Positions 25,265-35,478 of a stretch of 64,000 bases of DNA are shown piece by piece. Under the pieces are notes generated by a model. The model was not told the DNA's origin. It did no database searches and was given only the letters and a program-made list of their open reading frames with translations. A program made the translations under genes and the position numbers. The first letter of the stretch is position 1, and each line of letters opens with the position of its first letter. The DNA is from JBBKWU01 sp037969035 (GTDB lineage: Bacteria; Pseudomonadota; Alphaproteobacteria; Micavibrionales; Micavibrionaceae): assembly GCA_037969035.1 (NCBI GenBank), contig JBBKWU010000014.1, positions 1 to 64,000 on the forward strand, in the 5' to 3' direction.

Positions 25265-27148
25265 TTAACCAGCAGCCTCTTCGGTTTCCATTTTCATTTC
25301 TTCTAGCTCTAACCAGCGATTTTCGTAGCGGTCACGTTTGGCTTGTGCTTCGGAAATTTCCTTGGTTGCGTCGTGAAAACCGTTTGGGTCACGCTTGTAA
25401 AAATCCGCATCCGCGAGCAGTTCATTATATTTAACAATGTCTTTTTCCGCTTCTGCGATTTTATCGGGTAACTGGCTCAATTCGCGCTCGTATTTATAGC
25501 TGAGTTTTTTTGGCTTCTGCGTTGGTTTTTCTTCGGCCTTTAGCGTTTCCACCGCTTGCTGCTTTGGCGGCTGCTTCTGCGTTTCTTTCTTTGCAGGTGC
25601 GCCTACGCCGTTGCGTTTATTACGATCAACAAGATAATCGCTATAGCCACCGATAACGTTCCGCACAACACCGTCACCTTCAAACGCCAAAAGGCGCGTG
25701 ATGGTTTGGTCGAGGAAATCACGGTCGTGCGACACAAGGATCAACGTGCCTTTATAGGCTGTCAAAATCTCTTCCAACATATCCAGCGTTTCCATGTCGA
25801 GATCATTGGTTGGTTCATCCAAAATCAAACAACTGCGCGGGTTCGCGAGCACTTTGGCCAGCATCAAACGGTTCTTCTGTCCACCCGAAAGCTGGCAAAT
25901 CTTGTCATTCACACGCGCAGGATCAAACATAAAGTCACGCAGATAACCACACACATGGCGCGATTTTCCCATCACATCCAGATAATCTCCGCCCTGCGGA
26001 CACAGCGTTTTGCGCAACGTATCATCAGGGGCAAGATCACGGCGTTTTTGATCAAAATACGAGAATTCCAATTCCTTGCGGCGTTTCACGCGCCCTTGGT
26101 CAGGCTCAATTTCACCCAAAAGCATCTTTAGGAACGTTGTTTTTCCTGAGCCGTTTTTACCAATAATCCCGATACGATCACCACGTTTAATCCGCAGTGA
26201 GAATTTATCGAGAATAATAATGTCTTCATCGCTATGAGCGCGTTCGAACGATTTACAAACATTGTAAAATTCGGAAACGATTTTCGAGCTGTTATCGTCT
26301 TCCTTCACACCTTTGATCTTGATGGTGGATGTCGCACGGCGATAGGCAGATTCATCGGCTCTCAGCTTCACACGCGCTTCTTTCACCATTTCCAAACGGC
26401 GTTGATTGCGTTTGCGGCGGGCTTTTACGCCTTTGCTCGCCCATGCGACTTCAAGCGCGACGATTTGTTTGCGGTTTTTAAGCTCGCGCTCTTCTTGCTC
26501 CAAAAGCATCGTTGACCATTCGTCAAAATACTTAAATCCGCGTGGGCTGACCTTAAGCGTACTACGATCAAGCCAGAACACCTGATTTGTGACGTTGGAC
26601 AAAAATGCACGATCGTGACTAACGCAGAGAAGCGTACCGCGATAGTTATTGAGATACTCTTCCAACCATTCAATCGCGTCCAGATCAAGGTGGTTGGTTG
26701 GTTCATCAAGCAGCAGGATATCCGGCTCTTCAACCAACGCCCGCGCCAATCCCGCACGACGAATTTGCCCGCCTGAGAGATGTGTCATTTGTGCCTTGAT
26801 ATCAAGCTCCAACGCCTCGGCAACGATATCCACCTTATAGGCGTGAAGCTCTTGCTCATCGGCTTTGATTTCCTCGAAGATAAAGTCAAAAACGGTTTGG
26901 TTCTTTTTCGGAATAATGTCCTGTCGCAAATAACCGACCGTTGTGCCCTGCTCTTCCCAGCGTTCACCATCGTCTAAATCCTGCACGCCTGTGATGATAT
27001 TCATCAGCGTCGATTTCCCAGCGCCATTTTGCCCCACAAGCGCAATCCGCCCGCCTTCATGCAGGTTAAAGCTCAGCCCTTCGAACACGACAAAATTGCC
27101 GTATTTAACCATGGCATCTTTAACGGAAAGTAATAGTGGCGGTGGCAT
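25265..27148 (-). CDS. uup: ABC-F family ATPase (Uup-like)
   Basis: This soluble protein has two ATP-binding cassettes and no membrane segment, so it is of the ABC-F class that acts on ribosomes or DNA. Cassette 1 has GQNGAGKSTLMN, LSGGQIRRAGLARAL and LLLDEPTNHLDLDAIEW. Cassette 2 has GKNGSGKTTFLK, LSGGQKNRLMLAKVL and LILDEPTNDLDMETLD. The linker between them (about residues 220-290) is basic. The C-terminal about 100 residues are a charged coiled coil (ELSQLPDKIAEAEKDIVKYN), the mark of Uup rather than EttA. The exact role is not decided by sequence. Confidence 0.93.
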   Translation of the reverse strand: MPPPLLLSVKDAMVKYGNFVVFEGLSFNLHEGGRIALVGQNGAGKSTLMNIITGVQDLDDGERWEEQGTTVGYLRQDIIPKKNQTVFDFIFEEIKADEQELHAYKVDIVAEALELDIKAQMTHLSGGQIRRAGLARALVEEPDILLLDEPTNHLDLDAIEWLEEYLNNYRGTLLCVSHDRAFLSNVTNQVFWLDRSTLKVSPRGFKYFDEWSTMLLEQEERELKNRKQIVALEVAWASKGVKARRKRNQRRLEMVKEARVKLRADESAYRRATSTIKIKGVKEDDNSSKIVSEFYNVCKSFERAHSDEDIIILDKFSLRIKRGDRIGIIGKNGSGKTTFLKMLLGEIEPDQGRVKRRKELEFSYFDQKRRDLAPDDTLRKTLCPQGGDYLDVMGKSRHVCGYLRDFMFDPARVNDKICQLSGGQKNRLMLAKVLANPRSCLILDEPTNDLDMETLDMLEEILTAYKGTLILVSHDRDFLDQTITRLLAFEGDGVVRNVIGGYSDYLVDRNKRNGVGAPAKKETQKQPPKQQAVETLKAEEKPTQKPKKLSYKYERELSQLPDKIAEAEKDIVKYNELLADADFYKRDPNGFHDATKEISEAQAKRDRYENRWLELEEMKMETEEAAG

Positions 27149-27243
27149 ATAATTCCTCTTAAATCCTTTTGCGCCTTTTCGTGGGGCGCAGCGCGTTATA
27201 TCATATACCAGAACAACATGACAAAGACAAAGGATAGAGCACC

Positions 27244-27480
27244 GTGAATTGGGTCGTTTATATATTGGAATGCACCGACAACACGCTTTACACAGGCATC
27301 ACAAATGACCTCCCCGCCCGCATTGCCGCCCACGAAGCAGGAACAGGCGCGAAATACACCAAAGGCCGCGCACCGTTTAAACTGCTCTACCAAGAAGAAT
27401 GCGAAAACCGCAGCATGGCCTCAAAGCGCGAAATCGCGATTAAGAAGCTAAGTCGCGTGGAAAAACTCGCGCTACTGTAA
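27244..27480 (+). CDS. GIY-YIG domain protein (UPF0213/YhbQ-like)
   Basis: The 78-residue protein is a bare GIY-YIG nuclease-fold domain. It has VVYILECTDNTLYTGITNDL (GIY then YTG), the conserved Arg (PARIAAHEAG) and the closing block KREIAIKKLSRVEKLAL. Such small proteins have weak or unknown nuclease activity. The start is GTG at 27244. It is divergent from the ABC-F gene and is followed by the dispersed palindromic repeat. Confidence 0.88.
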   Translation: MNWVVYILECTDNTLYTGITNDLPARIAAHEAGTGAKYTKGRAPFKLLYQEECENRSMASKREIAIKKLSRVEKLALL

Positions 27481-27493
27481 CCTCTTCTTTAAC

Positions 27494-27582
27494 CGTCATT
27501 GCGAGGAGCAACAGCGACGCGGCAATCCAGAGTATTTGCCACAACAACCATTCTGGATTGCCGCGCTACGCTCGCAATGACG
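27494..27582. repeat. Dispersed palindromic repeat, copy B (complete)
   Basis: The left arm (27494-27531, cgtcattgcgaggagc...gcaatccag) and right arm (27552-27582, tctggattgccgcg...cgcaatgacg) are inverted copies around a loop of about 20 nt. The left arm matches, inverted, the right arm of copy A at 6111-6150. It lies between two convergent genes, where its hairpin may also help end transcription. Confidence 0.85.
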
Positions 27583-27601
27583 ACGTAAAGAAAATTGAGT
27601 T

Positions 27602-27904
27602 CTATAGCTTAGGTTTAGGGTTGTTTTTTTCTTCGCGGTTTACCAACTTGCGATAACCGATAGCACCTAATGGGACACCAAAGACAAAAAAAGCCAAATC
27701 TAGTGTAGAAGCAGGGTGACTAGCAACAGATGCTTGAAAAGCGTTTTTCGTGGTTTCCGGCGCACCTTGAATGACCGCATTTTCAAAACGCACTGCGAGG
27801 CTTTTCAAATGGTTGCCACTTACATCATCAGCCAAATGAATAGCTGTCCCCACCCCGATTGTGAAAGCAAGCCCAGCACCAATATCTCTAAGAACTTTTA
27901 TCAT
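27602..27904 (-). CDS. Small membrane protein, unknown (100 aa)
   Basis: The gene has a strong GGGGG-type ribosome site before the ATG at 27904. The product has two hydrophobic stretches: DIGAGLAFTIGVGTAIHLA (about residues 7-25) and LDLAFFVFGVPLGAIGY (about 68-84). Between them is a polar loop of about 40 residues, and the tail is basic (RKLVNREEKNNPKPKL). It probably spans the inner membrane twice. No family was recognised. It lies between the palindromic repeat and the terminator of the giant exoprotein gene. Confidence 0.6.
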   Translation of the reverse strand: MIKVLRDIGAGLAFTIGVGTAIHLADDVSGNHLKSLAVRFENAVIQGAPETTKNAFQASVASHPASTLDLAFFVFGVPLGAIGYRKLVNREEKNNPKPKL

Positions 27905-28000
27905 GTTATATCCCCCATTAAAATCAATTTATAGCATAATGTAATTACATATACCTCCTCTGTCAACCGACGAAAGAGGCGGTTTAATTTCTATATAAAC

Positions 28001-28027
28001 AAAGCCCCGCTCAATGAACGGGGCTTT
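28001..28027 (-). terminator. Rho-independent terminator of the giant exoprotein gene
   Basis: A perfect 9-bp stem (aaagccccg / cggggcttt) with a 9-nt loop lies about 24 nt after the stop at 28051. The minus-strand side continues in a U-rich stretch. Confidence 0.9.
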
Positions 28028-28050
28028 TGAATTATCTATTGTGCGGCAGA

Positions 28051-31000
28051 TTAAAGCGCGCCACCACAACCAGCGGCATCACTCAATGCGGATTCAGGGT
28101 CAGAGCCAAAACTGTATGTTGTGCTTACGCCAGAACCTGCTGCGTTGATTGCTTCACTCCAGCAACGGCTGCTCTCATCATCACCACCTGCGGCTGGCTC
28201 AAGAGCTGCCAAGCTCTCGGCTGTACCCGCTTCGCCCGCGGCCGGTGCGATTTGTGCCAGAAGATCAGCTTGTGTCAAACCTGGAAGACCTGTGATTCTA
28301 ACGTTCAAGCCACCATTCGGGCCAACGAACAAACCAAACTTGTTGAACAAGTCTTCCTGATCGATATCATCCGGCACAGCACCGAAGAAGAACAAGCCCA
28401 GCGAAGCCAAATCTGTGAAGTGGTAAATACCCGCTTCGATCTGGTTAAACTGTGCTTGTGTCAAGAAGCCACCTTGTGAAGCAGGGTTAATGCCATCATA
28501 AGTTGCATTCAAGCCATTTAGAACCGTTGGTGTACCTGGGTTAAAGAACGCACCATTTGTTAGCTCCATATAGTATTCAGATTGACCCACAAAGGTTGTC
28601 GTTCCGATTGTGTTTCCAACAAGGCTCATCGGCGCATAGCTAGGCTCAAATGGAAATTCTTCCAAAGCAAACAGATTAAAGGATGGACCTTCAGGCTCTT
28701 CTTGTGGAGGACGTGGCTTGTAATCATACAGTTCTGCAGGATTAAAGAACATGCCCACTTCACCACCTGTGAAGAAGTTTGTATCACCTGTCAGGTCAAT
28801 CTCACCACTTTGGAACTCAGCACCGATTGGATTGTCAGTGAAGCTGTTCCCCGCAAGAACGATTTCGTTGTTATATGCACCTTCCATGAACAAGCCCCGT
28901 GAACCATTGTTAAACACAATGTTGTTCAAGATTTCTGTTCTTTGTGAATTGCTGACTTCGATGCCGTTATCGCCGTTGTCAAACACTGTGTTTCCATCCA
29001 CGGTCAATGTTGTTGGTGTTGAGATATAGTCAACATCAATGCCATCATCATCGTTGCCATAAATTGTGTTTCCAACAATTTCAACATGTGGTGCGAATTC
29101 AACATCAACGCCATCATCGCCGTTACCGTAAACAGTGTTTTCTGTGATGTAGACATTACCGCGTGTGTATTTCACGTCGATACCATCATCACCGTTATCG
29201 TAAACTGTGTTATTTGCGATTGTGATTGTGCCGTTATAACGTCCGGCGATACCGTTTTCATCAGCATCGTGAACCGTATTCAACGTCACATCAACATCAC
29301 CGCTTTCTGTGATATAGATACCGTTACCACCAACACGTGAAACACGGTTGCCTGTTACGTCAGCATAGTTACTGCCTTCAACTTCGATACCGTTATTGCG
29401 AACCAAACCAACAAGGTTGCGTTCAACGTCTGCGGCGAAGCTGTTTTCAACATCAATACCGTCATCACCGTTAAAGCCAACAATGTTCTCGTTTACATCA
29501 ACGAAATCGCTATTTGTAACCTTAATGCCATCACCATAAGTGAATGCTACAATGTTGTTACGGATATCAGCAAATTTAGAGCCATCAACATTGATACCGT
29601 CATCACCTGTTTTGCTTATACGGTTATAACGAACGTCAGCATCATAACTACCACGTACTTCGATACCGTTATCGTCTGTATCGCTTACACGGTTACCGTT
29701 TACATCAACTTTATAGCTGTAACGAACGTCAATACCGTCATCGCCTGTGCTGTCGATATTGTTGTAACGAATATCAGCATAGCTTGAGCCGTGAACGTAG
29801 ATACCATCATCACCAGCGCCGAGCCCTGCTTCGCCACGACCATAGCGGTATTCATCACCACCTGTGATTGTGTTGAATTGAACGTCTGCATCAAAACTAT
29901 TTACAACATGGATACCGTCACGGCCTGCGCCGTTACCACCATCGCTGTAGTAGTTATCATCGCCACCTTCAACGGTGTTGCCGTAGATGCCAACACCTGA
30001 GTTCTTTTCAACGTGGATACCATCACGACCTGCGCCGTCTGTACCAGCATAACTACGACCACGAGAGTAATAAGCGTCTGTACCGTAGACCTTATTGCCT
30101 TTGATAAGGGCATTGCGACCACGATAAACGTTGATACCGTCAAGGCTCGCGCCAGTTACTGTGTTGCGTTCAATATCAGCATCGTTGCTGTTAGATACTT
30201 CGATACCATTGTTAACCGCGCCGTAAACATCGTTGTCGTTTACATCCACGCGATAAGCATATGAAACGTCAATGCCATCATCGCCTGCGCGGTAAACTTC
30301 GTTGTTACGAATATCGGCGTAATGACTACTACCTGACAATTCAATGCCATCACCATCTGTGTCGTAAGTCTTGTTCCAACGAATATCTGCATCGTAGCTG
30401 TTGCTCACTTCAATACCGCTATCGCCTGTGTCATGTATATAGTTGCCATGAACTTTAACACCACTGTTGCCTTCAACGTCAATACCATCGCTATCAGCAC
30501 GACCAATGTGGTTGTCTTTGATTAGCGCAGATTTACCGCCAGAAACATGAATACCATCCCATGAAACGTCATGAAGCTCGTTGCCTTCGATCGTCACATA
30601 ATCAGATGGGTTCACGAAGATACCGTTCTGGCCTGCATCTGTTACAACGTTGTCATTGATTTCAGCATGATCGCTGTTTGCGACATAAATACCATGACCG
30701 TCTGTGTCATCAACATTGTTGTTTTTAACATCGACATAGTCACTGTTGCGAACGTAGATACCGTTTTCTTGAGTGTTTGCACCAGATTTATGAGTGTTAA
30801 TATTGTTGTTTTCGATATCAGCAGAGGTACTACCTGTCACGTAAATGCCATGACCGTCTGTTTCATCGATATCATTCCAAGTGATTTGTGCATCAAGGCT
30901 ATCGCTAACCTGAATGCCTTCATCGCCTGTGTTGTAAACATCGTTATTATGGATCACGATGCCATTGCTATTCGTAGCAACAATTCCATCATCACCAGTG

Positions 31001-34000
31001 TTTGTGACATCGTTGTTTCTGATTGTGTTGCCAGAACCGTTCACAACGGAGACCCCTGTTTCAACACCATCAACATCGTTACCGTTGCGATCCGTTACAC
31101 CCCAATAAACTTGCCACCACTTTGATCCCCAATGTACCCAACCATAAACATCGTCATCACCAACCAAAACGTTACTGCTGTTTTCAACCAAGATACCTGT
31201 TTGGCCTGTACCGCCACCAGTTACATCGTTGCCGATAACTCTCGTGCCATCGCTACCCAATACATAGATACCGTTTGCGTTGTCACCAAAGTTGCTGATT
31301 GTGTTGTCCGCAATCAAGCTATATGGGCTTGGGTTGATCGAAATACCGTTTGAGCCCGTGTTTGACACAGTGTTACCTGTGATTTGTGTGCTTGGTGAGT
31401 TGTTGACATCAATACCTTCGCCAGAAATGCTACCTGCACCCGCTGAGCCAATTGTGTTGTTCTTCACAATAACCATGCTACTGCTGTTCACTTCAACGCC
31501 GTCACCCTTGCGCTTAACGTTGTCAATTGTGTTTGTATCAACGACTACGGCTGTTGTGTCTTCAATATAAACGCCTGCACCTGTTGAACGTTTTTTGTTC
31601 AACCATGTACCGTTAATCACGTTGTTTGAAACCGTTGCACCATTCGCAGCTTTCGCCCAAACACCAGAACCACCTGTGTTAGAAACTGTGTTTCCGTCCA
31701 CTGTGCTGTTCGTTGTGCGGTTTAAGGTGATACCCGCAGAAGATGTGCCGTCAACGCGATTGTTTGTATCAATTGTGACATTGTTTGAGTCAATCGCAGC
31801 AATACCATTATGACCGGCGTTTGAAACAGTGTTGTTTTGAACAAACGTATTATCGCTGTTATCCAGAATAATACCGTTTTCTGTTGTTGCACTCACGATG
31901 TTGCCTTCAACGATCACGCCATCAGTGTCGGTAACACCGATACCATCACCACCTGTTGTTGTAACTGTGTTGCCTTTAACAGCAGCACCAATAACGTTGC
32001 CTGAGTAACCACCGAAACTACCATAATATGCGCCCGTTGTTGGCACCGGATTGCTACCAACGTTATCAATGAGGATACCGCTCAAACCACTATTGGTAAT
32101 CCCGTTGACGATAACATGGATGTTTTCTCCGCCATGCGCGTTCACACCATTTGCAGCACTACCGTCAATAGTATTCACCAAAACGCCGGTATTCTTTGCG
32201 TTTGCAAGCTCAATACCATCATCGCCAGAACCGTTAATCGTGTTGAAACTAACAAACGTACCGTCAGCACCATCCAGATGAATACCGTCATCAGTGCTGT
32301 TATTGATTGTATTGCTGTCAACATTAGTAGCGATGCCACCGACTATGCGCACACCATCAGCACCCGCATCGGTAATTGTGTTAGTCGATACAAACGCAAA
32401 ATCACTGGCATTAACATACACGCCGCTCGCGTCTGTATTATCAACAGTATTTCCTATAATTACTGTTCTGTTAGAACCGTTGTTATAAATGCCTACTTCA
32501 GCATTTTGGATATTGTTCCCCGAAACAGTCAGACCAGAGTCAATATCTTCGATTTCGATACCCGCTTGTGCAGCACCATCAATAATGTTTCCAGAAACAA
32601 CACCAGATGTATATGTACCATCAACGTGGATGGCATCATTTTGGTAATCACGGCTTGCATCACCCGTGTTTGTCAGTCTATTGCCTGTGATTGTTACCGT
32701 GCCACCGCCGCTTGTGCGGATACCAAAGCCTTTGTTGGCGTTTGTAATCACGTTATCTGTGACCGTTGCATTGCTTGACCCGTCGATCAATGCGATTGCC
32801 GCATCACCAACGTTACTGATCTGGTTATTATGAACGGTTGCATTGTCTGTATTGTTGCCTTGAATAGCATCATCGCCGATATCGTGAATGTTATTGTTTT
32901 GAATGCTCATATTTGTGCTGTTTTGAACAAATATAGCATCACCATTTACAGGGCCATCAGATCCTAATGTGCCTGTAATTTCGTTATTATTGACATCAAG
33001 GAAGTTGCTTGAAGATCCATATACGCCTGTTTTACCAGCCGTAATCATATTACCATCCGCAGCAGTCGCGCCACCGATCGTTGCATTATTACCGCCTGAA
33101 ACTTTAACGCCTGTTTCCTTAACATCAAATGTGCTGGAGGAAACTGTCGCGTTTGTTGTTGTGCTAAGAACAACACCGTCTTTAAGCGCAAAGTAACCAT
33201 TATTGTTCAATGTTGTGTTATCAGTACCGTTTACCGCAACACCTGTGCCAGAGCCAGCAACATCACCGAGGAATTTAAAGCCATCAACCGTGACGTTATT
33301 CGCCGTAACAGTAAAGCCTGCACCGCCGCCAGCAACATTAACTGTCGTTGTGTTTGTGTAGCCCGTACCAAGAAGCGTCAAGTTCGCTTGATCAACATTC
33401 ACGCCACCAGCAAACGCGCCATTGCCAACGTTAATTGTGCTTGTCACAGAGAGACTATTATGTTTCAGCGCATCAATTGCATTCTGGATCGAACCACCTG
33501 CGTTTTGGTCAATCTCGATTGTGCCGAAGATTTGGTTACCAATGCTCTCTGCTGCTGCGTTAAGAATACCACCTTGTGACAGATGCAACGCACCGCCATT
33601 TGCACGAATATATGCATTTGCCGTAATCGTCACATCATTTGTGAAGTTACCTGTTATATTATTACCGTTCACTTCAGCAGTCGAAGAAGCACCCGTGCCG
33701 CCGTTCATTTCAAGATCACCGGCTGTCAGTGTCACATTTTTACCACTAACTTTAGCGTAAGAGTTAGGCTTCGTGCCGCCTGTCAATTCAATACGGCCAT
33801 TTGTTGCTGTTACATCAACATCACCATTCACTGAACGAATTTCTGTGTAGCTGCCTGCACTGCTATTACCGCTTTCAATTCTTACATTACCATTTGCATC
33901 AATATCGATATCACCATTCATTGACTGAACAAGAACATGATTTCCTGATTGACCGCCCATACGCAGGCTCTGACCCGCAACAAACGTGATATCACCAGTA

Positions 34001-35478
34001 TTTGTTTCTACATGTTGGTGTCCCGTAAACGCTGTTGAAAAACGACCAAGCGAGATATTACGACCTGCGTTAAGATTAATCGCGCCTTCTGTGCTGTCTG
34101 CAGCATTATAAGAAGCCCAAATACTTGCATTCACATTAACATCACGTCCTGCATCACCCGTGAATGAGCCTGCACCTGTCCAAACCACGTCGGAATTAAT
34201 ACCAAGATCATTATCAGCGTGAACAGTAACATCTGTGCCAACATTAAGCTGTGCTGTCATCAAACCTGCCAATACAGCATCAACATCCAGATCAATCGGG
34301 TCGATCAACCATGAACCGCCATTACCGTTTGCTGCTGTCGCGAACAATTTGAAGTTAGCGCCGAATGAAACAGTCTCACCTGATGTTTCGATAGAGCCGC
34401 CATTACCACCGTTTGCGCCACCTTTGGCTGAATAAGAACCACGGAAAATTGCGTTTTTATCGCCAAAGACAACAATATCGCCACCGTTACCATTACCGTC
34501 ACCACCTTTGCCGCCGTCAACGTTAATGTCTGTGCTTGATACCATGTTGATGGTTTCGCCTTTAACTTCGACCGCGCCGCCATCTGTACCGGAAGCATCC
34601 AATTTACCCGCAACGCGTGTAATACCTTTGCTGCCACCATCAAGAATGATTTTGCCGCCAGCAACAGTAACAGAAGATACATTCACAACGCCTTGCATGT
34701 TCACGATTGTATCCGCAACACCTTTTGCAGCGCGTGCTGTCATTTGTACCGTGCCGCCTTCAGCATTAATTGTGCCGTCGTTAAGAACAAGCGCATCTGC
34801 AAGCTCGCCTTCGACCGCAACCTCATATAAACCATCGCCGTAAAGATCAAGCGTCACAGTTTCACCCGCGGCCAATTGTACAACGCCTGCTTTCGCATTA
34901 ATGATTCCACGATTCACAACGAATGGAGACACGAACGCCGCGAGTCCAGCTTCCGCAACATCAATTTGGCCTTCATTAATAACGCGACCCGTAGCAGAAT
35001 CAGAGAACGTAATGACGGCATCGCCACCGTTAAACAAAGCGTTTGTATCAAGGCTGCCTGTTGTTGCCAAAATACCGCCAACGTTGACGATTGAGTCTGC
35101 GCCGAAAAACACGCCGTTTTCATCAAGAATATAGAGAGTACCGTTTGAGTTGAGGTTACCTAAAATTCGTGTCGGGTCATTGACTGTATCGCGGGCAACG
35201 AAAGTCGAGCTTGAACTGATCTGGTTTACATTAACTGTATAATTATTCGGAATATCGAGGTTACCTTGACCGCTGGCAAAGCCATGACCATTTTGAGATG
35301 TCACATTAATGTTTGTTATGTCAGTATCAAAAACAACATCGAAGCCACCAACATCGCCTGCGCCCTGTGTCAGGTTCCAAACACCATCTGCGGCAAGAAC
35401 CGGAGTTGAAAAAGCCAATGCGCCAGCCGCTACGATTGTCGTTGTCGCTAGGAATTTTTTCAAATTTAAATTTGTCAT
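28051..35478 (-). CDS. Giant TpsA exoprotein, parallel beta-helix (about 2475 aa)
   Basis: The ATG at 35478 (MTNLNLKKFLATTTIVAAGA) has a GGAG site and starts a signal peptide cut near VLAADG. Residues about 30-260 form the two-partner-secretion domain (VNQISSSSTFVARDTVNDPT, NGVFFGADSIVNVGGILATT). Then come Gly-rich filament repeats. From about residue 700 to 2150 runs a long row of about 22-23-residue PbH1/NosD-like coils with the theme GDDGIDV...N.V. Aromatic loops interrupt it: a Trp-rich one (about 31090-31160) and Tyr-rich ones (about 29830-30065). The last 40 residues carry two cysteines (SSRCWSEA, DAAGCGGAL), as in HMW1-type proteins kept at the cell surface. The transporter gene is divergent at 35882. 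Role inferred: adhesion, matrix binding or predator/prey contact. Confidence 0.9.
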   Translation of the reverse strand: MTNLNLKKFLATTTIVAAGALAFSTPVLAADGVWNLTQGAGDVGGFDVVFDTDITNINVTSQNGHGFASGQGNLDIPNNYTVNVNQISSSSTFVARDTVNDPTRILGNLNSNGTLYILDENGVFFGADSIVNVGGILATTGSLDTNALFNGGDAVITFSDSATGRVINEGQIDVAEAGLAAFVSPFVVNRGIINAKAGVVQLAAGETVTLDLYGDGLYEVAVEGELADALVLNDGTINAEGGTVQMTARAAKGVADTIVNMQGVVNVSSVTVAGGKIILDGGSKGITRVAGKLDASGTDGGAVEVKGETINMVSSTDINVDGGKGGDGNGNGGDIVVFGDKNAIFRGSYSAKGGANGGNGGSIETSGETVSFGANFKLFATAANGNGGSWLIDPIDLDVDAVLAGLMTAQLNVGTDVTVHADNDLGINSDVVWTGAGSFTGDAGRDVNVNASIWASYNAADSTEGAINLNAGRNISLGRFSTAFTGHQHVETNTGDITFVAGQSLRMGGQSGNHVLVQSMNGDIDIDANGNVRIESGNSSAGSYTEIRSVNGDVDVTATNGRIELTGGTKPNSYAKVSGKNVTLTAGDLEMNGGTGASSTAEVNGNNITGNFTNDVTITANAYIRANGGALHLSQGGILNAAAESIGNQIFGTIEIDQNAGGSIQNAIDALKHNSLSVTSTINVGNGAFAGGVNVDQANLTLLGTGYTNTTTVNVAGGGAGFTVTANNVTVDGFKFLGDVAGSGTGVAVNGTDNTTLNNNGYFALKDGVVLSTTTNATVSSSTFDVKETGVKVSGGNNATIGGATAADGNMITAGKTGVYGSSSNFLDVNNNEITGTLGSDGPVNGDAIFVQNSTNMSIQNNNIHDIGDDAIQGNNTDNATVHNNQISNVGDAAIALIDGSSNATVTDNVITNANKGFGIRTSGGGTVTITGNRLTNTGDASRDYQNDAIHVDGTYTSGVVSGNIIDGAAQAGIEIEDIDSGLTVSGNNIQNAEVGIYNNGSNRTVIIGNTVDNTDASGVYVNASDFAFVSTNTITDAGADGVRIVGGIATNVDSNTINNSTDDGIHLDGADGTFVSFNTINGSGDDGIELANAKNTGVLVNTIDGSAANGVNAHGGENIHVIVNGITNSGLSGILIDNVGSNPVPTTGAYYGSFGGYSGNVIGAAVKGNTVTTTGGDGIGVTDTDGVIVEGNIVSATTENGIILDNSDNTFVQNNTVSNAGHNGIAAIDSNNVTIDTNNRVDGTSSAGITLNRTTNSTVDGNTVSNTGGSGVWAKAANGATVSNNVINGTWLNKKRSTGAGVYIEDTTAVVVDTNTIDNVKRKGDGVEVNSSSMVIVKNNTIGSAGAGSISGEGIDVNNSPSTQITGNTVSNTGSNGISINPSPYSLIADNTISNFGDNANGIYVLGSDGTRVIGNDVTGGGTGQTGILVENSSNVLVGDDDVYGWVHWGSKWWQVYWGVTDRNGNDVDGVETGVSVVNGSGNTIRNNDVTNTGDDGIVATNSNGIVIHNNDVYNTGDEGIQVSDSLDAQITWNDIDETDGHGIYVTGSTSADIENNNINTHKSGANTQENGIYVRNSDYVDVKNNNVDDTDGHGIYVANSDHAEINDNVVTDAGQNGIFVNPSDYVTIEGNELHDVSWDGIHVSGGKSALIKDNHIGRADSDGIDVEGNSGVKVHGNYIHDTGDSGIEVSNSYDADIRWNKTYDTDGDGIELSGSSHYADIRNNEVYRAGDDGIDVSYAYRVDVNDNDVYGAVNNGIEVSNSNDADIERNTVTGASLDGINVYRGRNALIKGNKVYGTDAYYSRGRSYAGTDGAGRDGIHVEKNSGVGIYGNTVEGGDDNYYSDGGNGAGRDGIHVVNSFDADVQFNTITGGDEYRYGRGEAGLGAGDDGIYVHGSSYADIRYNNIDSTGDDGIDVRYSYKVDVNGNRVSDTDDNGIEVRGSYDADVRYNRISKTGDDGINVDGSKFADIRNNIVAFTYGDGIKVTNSDFVDVNENIVGFNGDDGIDVENSFAADVERNLVGLVRNNGIEVEGSNYADVTGNRVSRVGGNGIYITESGDVDVTLNTVHDADENGIAGRYNGTITIANNTVYDNGDDGIDVKYTRGNVYITENTVYGNGDDGVDVEFAPHVEIVGNTIYGNDDDGIDVDYISTPTTLTVDGNTVFDNGDNGIEVSNSQRTEILNNIVFNNGSRGLFMEGAYNNEIVLAGNSFTDNPIGAEFQSGEIDLTGDTNFFTGGEVGMFFNPAELYDYKPRPPQEEPEGPSFNLFALEEFPFEPSYAPMSLVGNTIGTTTFVGQSEYYMELTNGAFFNPGTPTVLNGLNATYDGINPASQGGFLTQAQFNQIEAGIYHFTDLASLGLFFFGAVPDDIDQEDLFNKFGLFVGPNGGLNVRITGLPGLTQADLLAQIAPAAGEAGTAESLAALEPAAGGDDESSRCWSEAINAAGSGVSTTYSFGSDPESALSDAAGCGGAL

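Noticed and set aside
28900..32900. Regular short repeats that might be taken for a CRISPR array
   Set aside because: The repeats are in-frame coils of the exoprotein, about 66-69 bp long and diverged, with no constant repeat and unique spacer structure.
28121..35134. Many open plus-strand frames across the giant exoprotein gene
   Set aside because: They mirror the repeated coding sequence; none has a consistent ribosome site or recognisable product.
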